A stretch of 64,000 nucleotides of DNA from Clostridia bacterium (GCA_017512985.1 JAFWEJ010000003.1:124001-188000), one strand, 5' to 3'; positions 1 through 9,271 are shown, numbered from the stretch's first letter. Translations and numbers: made by a program. The notes: generated by a model not told the origin, from the sequence alone.

Positions 1-32
1 TCAAGCATTCTGTCTCCCCAAGCATTCCGTTT

Positions 33-66
33 TTCATTATTCATTATTCATTGTTCATTATTCATT
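33..66. repeat. Heptad tandem array after ppx
   Basis: Five 7-bp units read on the plus strand as TTCATTA, TTCATTA, TTCATTG, TTCATTA, TTCATT. On the coding (minus) strand the units are ATGAATA/ATGAACA and begin one base after the UGA stop of the ppx-like gene. It shares 33 identical bases with the array after polC. The left flank (1-32) shows no gene. Confidence 0.9.
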
Positions 67-981
67 TCAGGAAATACTCTCGCAGAAGTATTTCCTGAAA
101 TACCCGTCCAGGTTCCCCCATTCGCTGACGATGATCCGGTCCATGCCGAGCCGTTCCATCACGCCCAGCAGGATGCAGATGCCGTGGACCACGATGTCCG
201 CCCGGCTGGGCTGAAGGCCCTGGAGATGGATCCTGTCCTCCACCTTCATGCCTGCCAGCGTCTCGCCGATCTCCCGGATTTCCCGGGCGGCGATCGTTGC
301 CCCGTGCACATGGGTCCGGTCCGTCCAGGGCTGTCCGAGCACCATGGCCGCCAGCGTGGTAAAGGTTCCGCCGGTGCCGACCCAGGCCTCCGGCAGTTCA
401 ATCTCCGGATAATCCTTCAGGTGATCGTTCAGGATCTCCGCCGCGGCGACCTCCACCGGTTTCATGTCTTCCTTCCGGTCAATCCGCAGCCTGCGGTACA
501 GTCTCACGGCGCCCATCTGGCAGGAGAAGGCGGTTTCGATTCCTGCCGGCGTACCGATGGCGATCTCTGTGCTGCCGCCGCCGATATCGATCATCCCGCA
601 GCGGTTCGCGGCGGCTGCCGCCGACGCGCCCATGAAGCTGAGTTCCGCTTCCTCCTCTCCGGAGATAATCCGGAGCGGTTCACCCGTTTCCCGTTCAACC
701 TCCGCCATGAACTCCTGCCCGTTTGCCGCGTCCCGGGCTGCGCTGGTCGCGAAGATCGCAAGCTTCTCAGCGCCGTTCCGCCTGGCGTCCGAAGCCATGC
801 GGCGCACGGCCGAGACCGTTTTGTCCATGCTGTCCCTGTTCAGGTTGCCGTCCGCGTCCAGCCCGGCAAACAGGCGTGTGCCTTCCCGGTCCCTCTTCAG
901 GCGCCTGAAATCAGTGCCGCTGACGTCCGCCAGAAGGCTTCGCACCGAATTGGACCCGATCCCGATCACGGCAGCTCTCAA
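67..981 (-). CDS. ppx: Ppx/GppA family exopolyphosphatase
   Basis: Predicted cytosolic exopolyphosphatase/guanosine pentaphosphate phosphohydrolase, which releases phosphate from polyphosphate or converts pppGpp to ppGpp. At 304 aa it has only the two ASKHA-fold domains, the size of the short Ppx/GppA form. Visible motifs are the N-terminal phosphate loop (GIGSNSVRSLLADV), GEEEAELSFMGA in the middle, the second phosphate loop DIGGGSTEIAIG and GTGGTFTTLAAM. The start is a TTG, chosen because an AGGAGGAAGACC ribosome site lies just ahead of it and the protein aligns from its first residues. It follows the DivIC-like gene by 11 bp, so the two are probably cotranscribed. Ppx versus GppA activity cannot be told from sequence. 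Confidence 0.88.
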   Translation of the reverse strand: MRAAVIGIGSNSVRSLLADVSGTDFRRLKRDREGTRLFAGLDADGNLNRDSMDKTVSAVRRMASDARRNGAEKLAIFATSAARDAANGQEFMAEVERETGEPLRIISGEEEAELSFMGASAAAAANRCGMIDIGGGSTEIAIGTPAGIETAFSCQMGAVRLYRRLRIDRKEDMKPVEVAAAEILNDHLKDYPEIELPEAWVGTGGTFTTLAAMVLGQPWTDRTHVHGATIAAREIREIGETLAGMKVEDRIHLQGLQPSRADIVVHGICILLGVMERLGMDRIIVSEWGNLDGYFRKYFCESIS

Positions 982-992
982 GGTCTTCCTCC

Positions 993-1331
993 TCAGTCAT
1001 TCATCTCATCCATCAGAATCTGCAGTTCAGACTCCGAATAGGCGTAGAGAACCTCCGGGTTGGTAAACTCAAAGCGGATCGCGTCCCTTCTGACGTAGGA
1101 ATAGTCCCTCACCGCGCTGGACATGATGTATTCGTCCGTCCCCACCACGTTCAGCTCCTTGTTCAGGCGCTTGTATTCCTCCTCCAGCCTGGTTTTCTTC
1201 ACCCGCAGGATCTTCTCTTCCTCCGCTTTTTCATTTACGGTGCCCCTCAGGGTAGAATGAAGGATCAGGAAGAGCAGCAGCATAATCCCCAGGATCAGCA
1301 GAAAACCTTTCAGGTTCATCGTCTTGTTCAC
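993..1331 (-). CDS. DivIC/FtsB-like septum formation initiator
   Basis: A 112-aa bitopic membrane protein: a short cytoplasmic N terminus, one membrane helix (about residues 8-26, GFLLILGIMLLLFLILH), a charged coiled coil (about 32-62) and a short extracytoplasmic tail with a YVRRDAIRFEF segment. This layout is that of the DivIC/FtsB family, which forms a complex with FtsL and DivIB in the division septum. The GTG start is favoured over the ATG four codons later because GGAGGG sits 9 nt upstream of the GTG. It lies between polC and ppx; Clostridia often carry such a gene near ppx/gppA. The family call rests on architecture more than on strong motifs. Confidence 0.7.
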   Translation of the reverse strand: MNKTMNLKGFLLILGIMLLLFLILHSTLRGTVNEKAEEEKILRVKKTRLEEEYKRLNKELNVVGTDEYIMSSAVRDYSYVRRDAIRFEFTNPEVLYAYSESELQILMDEMND

Positions 1332-1357
1332 GCCTGTCTTCCCTCCTTCCCCGTTTC

Positions 1358-1387
1358 CTTATACATTTCGATCTCTCTTTTGTCGAA
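1358..1387 (-). promoter_or_regulatory. Candidate promoter for divIC-like/ppx
   Basis: On the minus strand TTCGAC and TATAAG are separated by 18 bp in the 114-bp gap after polC. The match is moderate; it would let the divIC-like and ppx genes be transcribed apart from the long upstream operon. Confidence 0.35.
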
Positions 1388-1410
1388 TCCTTCCCTTAGT
1401 TACCGGTCCC

Positions 1411-1445
1411 GTCATTATTCATTATTCATTGTTCATTATTCATTG
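1411..1445. repeat. Heptad tandem array after polC
   Basis: Five 7-bp units (TTCATTA, TTCATTA, TTCATTG, TTCATTA, TTCATTG on the plus strand) that abut the UAA stop codon of polC with no spacer. Same unit order as the array after ppx. Confidence 0.9.
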
Positions 1446-4400
1446 TTAAAACATGCTGATCTGGTTCGTCTCGCTCAGCCCCTGCAGCGCGCCCTGGGTC
1501 CGCAGCATCTCGATCACGCTGGAGCCGGCCCTGCCGCGTTTCTGCAGGTCCTCAATGCTCAGGAACGGCCCGTCCTTCCGCGCTTCGGCGATCGGGATCG
1601 CAGCGCTCTCGCCCAGGCCGGGCAGGCTGATGAAGGGGCAGCGGATATTGCCGTCCTCGATCAGGAAACGCCGCACGTCGCTTTTGTACAGGTCCACCGG
1701 CAGGAATTTGATGCCGCGCAGGTTCATTTCCAGCACCAGTTCCAGGCAGGTGGCGATATCCTTTTCCCTCGCGCCCGCGGAATCCATGTTCCGGATTTCC
1801 CTGATCTTCTTCCGGGCGTCCGCCGGCGAAAGGATCATCGTGGAGGAATCAAAACCGTCTCCGCGCACCGTAAAGTAGGCGCAGTAATAGGCCAGCGGCT
1901 CATGCACCTTGAACCATGCCACCCGCAGGGCCATGGTCACATACGCCACTGCGTGCCCCTTGGGGAACATGTATTTGATCTTCTTGCAGCTGTCCATGAA
2001 CCAGTCCGGCACCTTCGCGTCCACCATAGCCTGTTCCATCTCTGGTTTCAGGCCTCGGCCCTTCCGGACGCTCTCCATCGTGGTGAAAGCCAGCTTCGCC
2101 TTCACGCCCTTGTCGATCAGGTAGTTCATGATGTCGTCGCGGCAGCAGACGCATTCGCTCAGCGTCGCGGTACCGGAGGAGATAATTTCCTGCGCGTTGC
2201 CGAGCCATACGTCCGTTCCGTGGCTCAGGCCGGAAATACGCAGCAGTTCCTCCATGGTATGCGGCTTGGTCTCCTCCAGCATACCCCGGACAAAGCCCGT
2301 GCCGAACTCCGGTACGCCGTAGGTGCCGGTGTTGCACAGGATGTCCTCCGTTGTCACGCCCAGCGCCTCCGGGGAGGAAAACAGGCTTCGTACCTGCGGA
2401 TCGTCCAGCGGCACATCCTTGAAGTTGATGCCTGTCAGCAGTTCCAGCTCATGCAGCATCGTCGGGTCATCGTGTCCGAGGCAGTCCAGCTTCACCAGGA
2501 TGTCGTGCATGCTGTTGAAGTCGAAGTGCGTCGTGGTAAAGTCGCTCTCCAGGTCGTCCGCCGGATGCTGTACCGCGGTAAAGTCGTAAATCTCATATTC
2601 CAGCGGCACAACGACCATGCCGCCCGGATGCTGGCCGGTCGTCCGCTTCACGCCGGTACACTTCAGGGCCAGCCGGTCCTTTTCCGCGTTGCCGGCCTGG
2701 ATTCCCCGCTCTTCCAGGTATTTCAGCACATAGCCGTATGCCGTCTTGTCCGCCAGGCCGGAAATGGTACCCGCACGGAACACATGGTCGTGCCCGAACA
2801 GCTCTTCCACATAGTGGTGGGCCCTGTTCTGGTATTCGCCCGAGAAGTTCAGGTCAATATCGGGCACCTTGTCTCCCTCAAAACCGAGGAACACTTCAAA
2901 GGGGATATCAAAGCCGTCCTTTGTCAGCGGCTGACCGCAGTCCGGGCAGTCCCTGTCCGGCAGGTCCACGCCGACGTGGTACAGGTTCTTGTCCACGTCA
3001 AAGAATCCCTTGTGGCAGCGGGGGCAGCGGTAGTGCGGCGGCAGCGCGTTCACCTCGGTGATCCCGCACATCCGCGCCACCAGGCTGGAACCGACGCTGC
3101 CGCGGCTGCCCACCAGGTAGCCGTCCTCCAGTGAACGGGAAACCAGCTTCTGGGCAATGGAGTACAGCGTGCAGTAGCCGTATCCCACAATGGATTTCAG
3201 TTCCTTCTTCAGCCGCGCCTGCACAATCTCCGGCAGGGGTGAGCCGTACATCTCCTCCGCCGTGTCCCAGGTCATCTGCTGGATCGCGTCCTCCGCGTCG
3301 TCCCAGAAAGGCTGGAAGGTATCCTCCCCCTTCGGGTGCTTCGGGAACAGTTTGATCTCTTCCACCTGTTCCGCGATCCTGCGGGGATTGTCGATCACGA
3401 TTTCCTTTGCTTTTTCCGCGCCGAGATACGCAAACTCCTCGAGCATCTCGCCCGTCGTTTTGAAGTACAGCGGCGGCTGGTTGTCAGCGTCCGCATACTT
3501 CATGCCGGCCTGGATAATCGCCCGGCCGATGGCGTCGTCCGGATCCAGGAAATGGACGTCGCCCGTGGCGACCACGGGTTTGCCCAGTTCCTCGCCCAGC
3601 TTCACAATTTCCCGGTTCAGGTCCCGCAGCTCCTCCTCTGAGGAAACCTGGCCCTCCCGGAGCAGGAAAGCGTTGTTCCCGATCGGCTGGATCTCCAGGT
3701 AGTCGTAGAAGGAAGCAATCTGCTTCACTTTTTCATGGTCTTCCCGGTTCAGGATGGCCCGGAACAGTTCGCCGGCTTCGCAGGCGCTGCCCAGGATCAG
3801 GCCGTCCCGGTACTGCTCAATCAGCTGGCGGGGCATATGCGGCACGCGCTTGAACCAGTCCAGGTGGCTGAAGGAAACCAGCCGGTTCAGGTTCACCAGG
3901 CCGGTCCGGTTTTTCGCCAGCAGGATGATGTGCCAGCTTTCGCCGATGGCCCCGCCCGTCAGCGTCCGGTTCAGGTCCTGCTCGCTCGCGGCGTCCGGAT
4001 ACGCCTGCCGGGTCTCTTCAAACATACGCTTCAGGCACAGCGCCGTCGCTCTCGCGTCATGCACCGCCCGGTGCGCGTTCTTCAGGCTCACGCCCAGGTG
4101 CTTGCATACGGCCGCCAGGCGGAAGGATTTCAGTTCCGGATAGAGTTTCCGGGCATAGGCAAGCGTATCCAGCACGGGCACGGACAGGCTCATATCCAGC
4201 CGCTGCAGCTCCGCCTTCAGAAGGTTTGCGTCAAAATGCGCGTTATGCGCCGCAATCGGCGCGTCCCCGATAAACGCCAGCAGCTGCGGCAGCGCTTCCG
4301 CCGCCTTCGGCTGTCCCTGCAGCATCGCGTCGCTGATCCCGGTCAGTTCCGTGATCTCCGGTCCGAGCGCCTGGCCCGGATCCACCAGCTGCGAGAATTC

Positions 4401-5921
4401 GTCGACAACCTCTCCGCCTTCCAGTTTCACCGCGCCGATCTCAATGATCCGGGCTTTTCCGGTGTTCAGTCCCGTGCTCTCAAAGTCCAGCACGACCACC
4501 GGCCCGTCGTAGGGACGGCCGTCCGCGTTCTCCACAATCGGTTTTTCATCGATCAGGTATCCCTCGCACCCGGGGATCAGTTTGATCTTTTCTTTTTTGG
4601 CTGCCCGGAAGGCGGCCGGGAAGGACTGCAGCACGCCGTGATCCGTCACGGCAACCGCGGGATGGCCCCACTTCGCCGCGCGTTCAATCAGCTTCTCCAC
4701 AGGCGTCAGCGCGTCCATCGTGGACATGTTGGTATGCATATGGAGCTCGACCCGCTTCTCTTCGGCGGTGTCTTCCCGCTCCTCTTTTTCTGTTTCCACC
4801 AGGTCCCGCACGGTAATGCTCAGGTCCCTGGCGTAGCTGTCAAACATGCATTCGCCCCGGACGCGGACGCACATGCCGTCTTTGATCCGGTTCGCCTTGT
4901 CCATCACCGCCGCGCGTTCATCGTCGGTGATCGGTGCCGATTCCGCCTCTTCCTTCTTCATGAAGCGGCTGCGGTAACGGAAAAAGATTTTGCACAGCAC
5001 GGAGCTGGTTCCGTCGGTTACCGCGAAGGTTACCAGCAGCGTTTCGCCACCCTTCAGTTCCTTCTGTTCCAGATGGAAGACCTCGCCCTGGACCACCACC
5101 AGGCCGCTCTCGCCGGTCAGCTCCCGGATCTCCACCGGCCGGTCCGCAATGCTCCTGCCAAGGATCGGTTTTCCGACAGGCGATGCCGGCTCCTCGGCCG
5201 CCGCGCCCTTCTCTTTCTGTTTCCCGGACGTCTCTTTCCGGGGTTTTGCCGGTTTCTTTTCCCCGGCGGGTTTCCCCGCTTCGTCCTCTTTGGGAATGCT
5301 GATCCCGGTTCCGTACCGTTCCGCCATCTCTTTGGCGGTCACGACCAGCATGGCGTCCCGGCGTTCTTCCTTCATCCGGCGCAGGCGCTCCTCGCGGGTG
5401 CCTTCCACGGTCATCTCCACCCGGACCTTTGCGGCGAAGATATCATAGATGGCTGTTGCAAGCCGCATCCCCACGTCGCTCTGGTGCATCACCCGCAGGC
5501 TGATCTCGTCCGGGAACACCAGCGTCAGCAGGCCGTCCTTGTCCTCGCCGGCCAGTTCCGTCGTGTCCGTCAGCTGGTTCTTTTCCATCTGCCAGCCGAT
5601 CCGGCCGATCCATCCGCGCGCCATCGGATAATTCCGGCGCAGGAAATCGTCCAGCACCCCGCGGTAGGGAGACGGATCCTCCAGGAAGTCCGCCTTCAGG
5701 CCGGGAGACGTGATCCGGACCGCCAGCGGACGGCCGGGAAACATCTCCCGCAGGATGGCTTCCAGTTTCAGGAACTGTTTCTCTCCCGCCAGCACGGAAC
5801 TGTTGAATGTGATATAGGTTTTTCTGGAAGATTTGACATAAGTCACCCGCGGAGCGGACAGTTTGCCTGCCAGTTCCGGGATATCCCGCGCAATCCGCGC
5901 CATCAGATCTTCGTAGCTCAT
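1446..5921 (-). CDS. polC: DNA polymerase III alpha subunit, PolC type
   Basis: Replicative DNA polymerase of Bacillota with built-in 3'-5' proofreading. The 1491-aa length is typical. In order: an N-terminal domain with a Lys/Glu/Ala-rich linker around residues 215-245, an OB-fold region, a PHP domain starting near 390 (HMHTNMSTMDALTP, AVTDHG) interrupted by the DEDDh exonuclease near 477 (VVVLDFESTGLNTGKARIIE), then the polymerase core with a four-cysteine zinc site (CPRCHKGFF and DCPDCGQ, near 960-1000) and the catalytic aspartates in PDIDLNFSG near 1020. The gene starts 3 bp after ispG, with ribosome site AAAGGA. This placement behind the isoprenoid genes is conserved in Bacillota. No frameshift is visible. 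Confidence 0.98.
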   Translation of the reverse strand: MSYEDLMARIARDIPELAGKLSAPRVTYVKSSRKTYITFNSSVLAGEKQFLKLEAILREMFPGRPLAVRITSPGLKADFLEDPSPYRGVLDDFLRRNYPMARGWIGRIGWQMEKNQLTDTTELAGEDKDGLLTLVFPDEISLRVMHQSDVGMRLATAIYDIFAAKVRVEMTVEGTREERLRRMKEERRDAMLVVTAKEMAERYGTGISIPKEDEAGKPAGEKKPAKPRKETSGKQKEKGAAAEEPASPVGKPILGRSIADRPVEIRELTGESGLVVVQGEVFHLEQKELKGGETLLVTFAVTDGTSSVLCKIFFRYRSRFMKKEEAESAPITDDERAAVMDKANRIKDGMCVRVRGECMFDSYARDLSITVRDLVETEKEEREDTAEEKRVELHMHTNMSTMDALTPVEKLIERAAKWGHPAVAVTDHGVLQSFPAAFRAAKKEKIKLIPGCEGYLIDEKPIVENADGRPYDGPVVVLDFESTGLNTGKARIIEIGAVKLEGGEVVDEFSQLVDPGQALGPEITELTGISDAMLQGQPKAAEALPQLLAFIGDAPIAAHNAHFDANLLKAELQRLDMSLSVPVLDTLAYARKLYPELKSFRLAAVCKHLGVSLKNAHRAVHDARATALCLKRMFEETRQAYPDAASEQDLNRTLTGGAIGESWHIILLAKNRTGLVNLNRLVSFSHLDWFKRVPHMPRQLIEQYRDGLILGSACEAGELFRAILNREDHEKVKQIASFYDYLEIQPIGNNAFLLREGQVSSEEELRDLNREIVKLGEELGKPVVATGDVHFLDPDDAIGRAIIQAGMKYADADNQPPLYFKTTGEMLEEFAYLGAEKAKEIVIDNPRRIAEQVEEIKLFPKHPKGEDTFQPFWDDAEDAIQQMTWDTAEEMYGSPLPEIVQARLKKELKSIVGYGYCTLYSIAQKLVSRSLEDGYLVGSRGSVGSSLVARMCGITEVNALPPHYRCPRCHKGFFDVDKNLYHVGVDLPDRDCPDCGQPLTKDGFDIPFEVFLGFEGDKVPDIDLNFSGEYQNRAHHYVEELFGHDHVFRAGTISGLADKTAYGYVLKYLEERGIQAGNAEKDRLALKCTGVKRTTGQHPGGMVVVPLEYEIYDFTAVQHPADDLESDFTTTHFDFNSMHDILVKLDCLGHDDPTMLHELELLTGINFKDVPLDDPQVRSLFSSPEALGVTTEDILCNTGTYGVPEFGTGFVRGMLEETKPHTMEELLRISGLSHGTDVWLGNAQEIISSGTATLSECVCCRDDIMNYLIDKGVKAKLAFTTMESVRKGRGLKPEMEQAMVDAKVPDWFMDSCKKIKYMFPKGHAVAYVTMALRVAWFKVHEPLAYYCAYFTVRGDGFDSSTMILSPADARKKIREIRNMDSAGAREKDIATCLELVLEMNLRGIKFLPVDLYKSDVRRFLIEDGNIRCPFISLPGLGESAAIPIAEARKDGPFLSIEDLQKRGRAGSSVIEMLRTQGALQGLSETNQISMF

Positions 5922-5924
5922 CGA

Positions 5925-6968
5925 TTATCCTTTGATCATCTTTTTCACTTCGGCAATCAGGATCTCCGCCAGGTCGCCCCGGACCTTCCGCGGTTCCTGT
6001 CCCTTCACGAACAGCGCGCCGCCGTCCTTTCCGCCGGCGATGCCCACGTCCGCTTCCCGGCCTTCTCCCAGGCCGTTCACAATGCAGCCCATGACCGCGA
6101 CCTTCAGCGGCACCGTCACGTCGGACAGCTCCGCTTCCACCCGCCGGGCAATCTGCTCCACCGGAATGCAGGTCCGTCCGCAGGTCGGGCAGGCGATCAG
6201 CTGGACGCCCCGTGTCCGCAGGTTCAGCGCCCGCAGGATATCCCAGGCTGCCTTCGCCTCCGGCAGCGGATCCCCGCTCAGGCTGACCCGGATCGTATCG
6301 CCGATGCCGTCCGCCAGCAGCGCGCCGATGCCGATCGCGCTCTTCACCGTGCCCTGTCCCGGCAGGCCTGCTTCGGTCACGCCCAGGTGCAGGGGATAAT
6401 CGCAGCGTTCATGCGCCAGCCGGTAGGCGTCGATGGTCAGCTTCACGTCGCTGGACTTCATGCTCAGCACGATGTCCTCAAATCCGGCCTTTTCCAGCAT
6501 CCGCGCATGCCCCAGTGCACTCTCCACCAGGCATTCCGCAGTCGGTCCGCCGTACTTCGCCAGCAGGTCCTTTTCCGCGGATCCGCTGTTCACGCCGATC
6601 CGGATCGGAATCCCGTGCGCCTTCGCGCAGTCGGCCAGTTCCCGCACCCGGGCCTCCCCGCCGATGTTGCCGGGATTGATCCGCAGTTTCGCGATACCGT
6701 TCTCCGCGGAGCGGATCGCCAGCTTATAGTCAAAATGGATATCCGCCACCAGCGGCACAGGGCTTTTCGCCGCCAGCGTCTTCACCGCCTCGGCGCAGGC
6801 TTCGTCATACACGCTGACCCGCACAATATCGCAGCCCGCGTCGTGCAGCGCGCAGATCTGTTTCAGCGTCGCTTCCGCGTCCCGGGTATCCGTGTTCGTC
6901 ATGCTCTGTACCAGCACCGGATTCCCGCCGCCCAGCTGCAAATCTCCGACTTTGACTGTCCTGGTCAT
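5925..6968 (-). CDS. ispG: 4-hydroxy-3-methylbut-2-en-1-yl diphosphate synthase
   Basis: IspG (GcpE) carries out the penultimate step of the MEP isoprenoid pathway, reducing 2-C-methyl-D-erythritol 2,4-cyclodiphosphate to HMBPP with a [4Fe-4S] cluster. At 347 aa it is the short bacterial form. The cluster cysteines are visible in CPTCGRTC and later in VMGCIVNG, and the N terminus VGDLQLGGGNPVLVQSMTNT is characteristic. It lies between rseP and polC in a cotranscribed block with dxr, so two MEP steps are encoded within 4 kb. Ribosome site GGAGGA precedes the ATG. Confidence 0.97.
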   Translation of the reverse strand: MTRTVKVGDLQLGGGNPVLVQSMTNTDTRDAEATLKQICALHDAGCDIVRVSVYDEACAEAVKTLAAKSPVPLVADIHFDYKLAIRSAENGIAKLRINPGNIGGEARVRELADCAKAHGIPIRIGVNSGSAEKDLLAKYGGPTAECLVESALGHARMLEKAGFEDIVLSMKSSDVKLTIDAYRLAHERCDYPLHLGVTEAGLPGQGTVKSAIGIGALLADGIGDTIRVSLSGDPLPEAKAAWDILRALNLRTRGVQLIACPTCGRTCIPVEQIARRVEAELSDVTVPLKVAVMGCIVNGLGEGREADVGIAGGKDGGALFVKGQEPRKVRGDLAEILIAEVKKMIKG

Positions 6969-6991
6969 ATAATCCTCCGGTTAAATCCAAC

Positions 6992-7010
6992 AATTATGAA
7001 TTATGAATTA
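6992..7010. repeat. Short heptad array after rseP
   Basis: Two full AATTATG units plus AATTA. The last three bases are the complement of the UAA stop of rseP, so on the coding strand the array begins within the stop codon (unit ATAATTC). This is the second unit type seen in the window. Confidence 0.75.
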
Positions 7011-8078
7011 TCCAAACAGCCTCATGATGTCCTTGAACGTAAAGAATATCATGAGCCCGAAAAGGAACACCATGCCGACCAGATGCACCATCGCTTCCTT
7101 TTCCGGCGGCACGGGCTTGCGCCGGATGACCTCCACAATCCCGAACACCAGCCGGCTGCCGTCCAGCCCCGGAATCGGCAGCAGGTTCATCAGTCCCAGG
7201 TTGATGGAGATCAGCACCAGCAGCTGCACATACGCGCTCAGTCCGCCTTCCTGCACCTCCGTGGAAACCAGGCTGACGATGCCCACCGGGCCCGACGTCT
7301 GGTCCAGGCCTTTTCCGGTCGTCACCAGGTCCTTCAGCGCGCCGAGGATCGCTCCCGAAGCGCCCACGCACCATTCCCAGGAATGCTCAAACCCGCCCAG
7401 GAACGTTTCCGGCTGCGTCTCCGTCCGGTACACGCCGCCGATGGTCACGCCGATCCGCATCTTCTTCTCGGCCTCGTCCCAGACCGGCGTCATCTCTGTT
7501 TCGAAGGTCTCCTCTCCCCGGCGGATTGTCATCCGCAGCGGAGCGTCGCCCTCTTTCCAGTTGGCGATCGTATCAAGCAGCGTTTCCATGGTGCCGTCCA
7601 TCATATCCCTGCCGTTGATTTCCGTCACCCTGTCCCCTGCCTGCATACCGGCGGAATAGGCCGGACCGGCCGCCATCACCTCGGCGATATAGGGATCGAC
7701 CCCCGTCACCGTGCTGACGCCGCTGGCCCAGAAAAAGACCGTAGCCAGCACAAAGGCCAGCACAAAGTTCATCATCGGGCCCATCAGGATCACAAAAAGC
7801 CGTTTCCAGACGTTCTGTTTCGGAAACGCCCGCGGATCGTCCTTTGAGATCCCCTTGGTGTCGTCCTCACCGTAGAAGGCGCAGAAGCCGCCCAGCGGAA
7901 TTGCCCGGATGCTGAAGTCTGTTTCGTACTTTTTACTCTTCCATCCCACCAGTTTCGGGCCCATGCCGACCGCGAACTCCCGGACCTCGATTTTCATCGC
8001 CCGGGCAGCCAGGAAATGCCCGAATTCGTGTACGGTAATCAGGATAGCCAGTAACAGGATCGCCAGTATGATATACAC
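7008..8078 (-). CDS. rseP: RIP (site-2) metalloprotease RseP
   Basis: Intramembrane zinc protease (family M50B) of about 356 aa. It shows the HEFGHFLAAR zinc motif in the first membrane helix, a PDZ domain (about residues 120-200), and the C-terminal membrane segment with NLLPIPGLDGSRL, whose Asp is the third zinc ligand. Members cut anti-sigma factors and remnant signal peptides within the membrane. The start is a GTG with an AGAGGAG ribosome site about 13 nt ahead. It sits between dxr and ispG, the usual Bacillota arrangement. The physiological substrate cannot be told here; no anti-sigma factor gene is in the window. Confidence 0.96.
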   Translation of the reverse strand: MYIILAILLLAILITVHEFGHFLAARAMKIEVREFAVGMGPKLVGWKSKKYETDFSIRAIPLGGFCAFYGEDDTKGISKDDPRAFPKQNVWKRLFVILMGPMMNFVLAFVLATVFFWASGVSTVTGVDPYIAEVMAAGPAYSAGMQAGDRVTEINGRDMMDGTMETLLDTIANWKEGDAPLRMTIRRGEETFETEMTPVWDEAEKKMRIGVTIGGVYRTETQPETFLGGFEHSWEWCVGASGAILGALKDLVTTGKGLDQTSGPVGIVSLVSTEVQEGGLSAYVQLLVLISINLGLMNLLPIPGLDGSRLVFGIVEVIRRKPVPPEKEAMVHLVGMVFLFGLMIFFTFKDIMRLFG

Positions 8079-8110
8079 GTTTAATAATTTCTCCTCTGTG
8101 ACAGCAACAG

Positions 8111-8140
8111 TTATTCATTGTTCACTGTTCATTATTCATT
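8111..8140. repeat. Heptad array overlapping the dxr stop
   Basis: Units TTATTCA, TTGTTCA, CTGTTCA, TTATTCA, TT on the plus strand. The array overlaps the last two codons (Asn-Glu) and the UAA stop of dxr, so the repeat supplies the very end of that protein. Confidence 0.85.
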
Positions 8141-9271
8141 GCCGGTCACGCTCGCCCTGGCGAGCCGATCGGCCCTGTAGATGTCCTCAATGCAGTCTGC
8201 GGGCAGCCCTGCCAGTTTGTCCAGCGCCCGTTCCACCCTGGCGGCGATCTCCCCGAAGGGGATCTCTTCCCGCAGGAAGGCAGCGACCGCTTCCTCATTT
8301 GCGCCGTTGAATACGGTGCATGCCGCGCCGCCGGCGCGCAGGCACTCCCGGGCCAGGCGCAGGGCCGGGAACTTTCCCTCGTCCGGTTTTTCAAACGTCA
8401 GGCTGCCCAGCGCAAACAGGTCCGGCGCCGGAACGCCTGTTTCAATCCGCTCCGGGTAAGCCATCGCGTATCCGATCGGAACCCGCATGTCCGGCTCCCC
8501 GAGCTGGGCCAGTACGGCGCCGTCTTTGAACACGACCGCGCTGTGCACGATGCTCTGGGGATGGACCACAACTTCGATCCGGTCCTCAGTCATGTCGAAC
8601 AGCCACCGGGCTTCCATGATCTCCAGGCCTTTGTTGAACATGCTCGCGCTGTCAACAGTGATCTTCGCGCCCATGTTCCAGTTGGGATGCTTCAGGGCTT
8701 CCGCCTTCGTCGCCTTCTCAATCCGTTCCTTTTCCCAGGTCCGGAACGGTCCGCCCGAAGCAGTCAGCAGGATCTTCTCCGGTTTGTTCTCTCCCGCGGC
8801 CTGCAGGCACTGGAAGATCGCGCTGTGTTCGCTGTCCACCGGCAGCAGCGGTTTCCCTGCTTTCCGGGCCATCTCCGTCACCAGGTGCCCGCCGGTCACA
8901 AGCGCTTCCTTGTTGGCCAGCAGCACCTGCTTTCCGGCCGCCAGCGCGTCCATAACGCCCTGCAGTCCGGCAATGCCCACGATGCTGACCAGCACCATCT
9001 CCGCGTCCGTTTCCGCGGCCGCGGCGTGCAGGGCTTCCTTCCCGGAGATAAACCGGCAGAACTTCAGGTCCTCCGGGATCTCTGCCGGATCAAGCCCTTC
9101 CGTCAGTCCCGCGACTTCCGGCCGGAATTCCCGCACCTGCTCAAAGAGCTTCTCCCGGCTTCCCCGGGCTGTCAGGGCAGTCACCTGATACCGGTCCGGA
9201 TGCCGCCGGCACAGATCCAGCGCCTGCGTTCCGATGGATCCCGTTGATCCCAATATCGCGATCTTTCTCAT
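8132..9271 (-). CDS. dxr: 1-deoxy-D-xylulose 5-phosphate reductoisomerase
   Basis: Dxr (IspC) converts DXP to MEP using NADPH, the committed step of the MEP pathway. The 379-aa protein begins with the nucleotide-binding loop GSTGSIGTQALDL and contains LLANKEALVTGG, PVDSEHSAIFQCL (metal-binding Asp and Glu) and ASGGPFR. Length is normal. The last two residues (NE) and the stop codon fall within a heptad array, so the C-terminal tail has probably been reshaped by that repeat. It lies between cdsA (25 bp upstream) and rseP (53 bp downstream). Confidence 0.97.
   Translation of the reverse strand: MRKIAILGSTGSIGTQALDLCRRHPDRYQVTALTARGSREKLFEQVREFRPEVAGLTEGLDPAEIPEDLKFCRFISGKEALHAAAAETDAEMVLVSIVGIAGLQGVMDALAAGKQVLLANKEALVTGGHLVTEMARKAGKPLLPVDSEHSAIFQCLQAAGENKPEKILLTASGGPFRTWEKERIEKATKAEALKHPNWNMGAKITVDSASMFNKGLEIMEARWLFDMTEDRIEVVVHPQSIVHSAVVFKDGAVLAQLGEPDMRVPIGYAMAYPERIETGVPAPDLFALGSLTFEKPDEGKFPALRLARECLRAGGAACTVFNGANEEAVAAFLREEIPFGEIAARVERALDKLAGLPADCIEDIYRADRLARASVTGNE

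Noticed and set aside
33..66. Possible CRISPR or promoter function of the heptad arrays
   Set aside because: Units are 7 bp with no spacers, which excludes CRISPR; the AT-rich units contain no proper -35/-10 pair, and they lie at gene ends.
3735..7847. A 1370-codon open frame on the plus strand opposite polC, ispG and rseP
   Set aside because: It is antisense to three well-conserved genes and its translation is rich in His, Arg and Gln with no domain. High GC in the third codon position of the real genes creates such long mirror frames.
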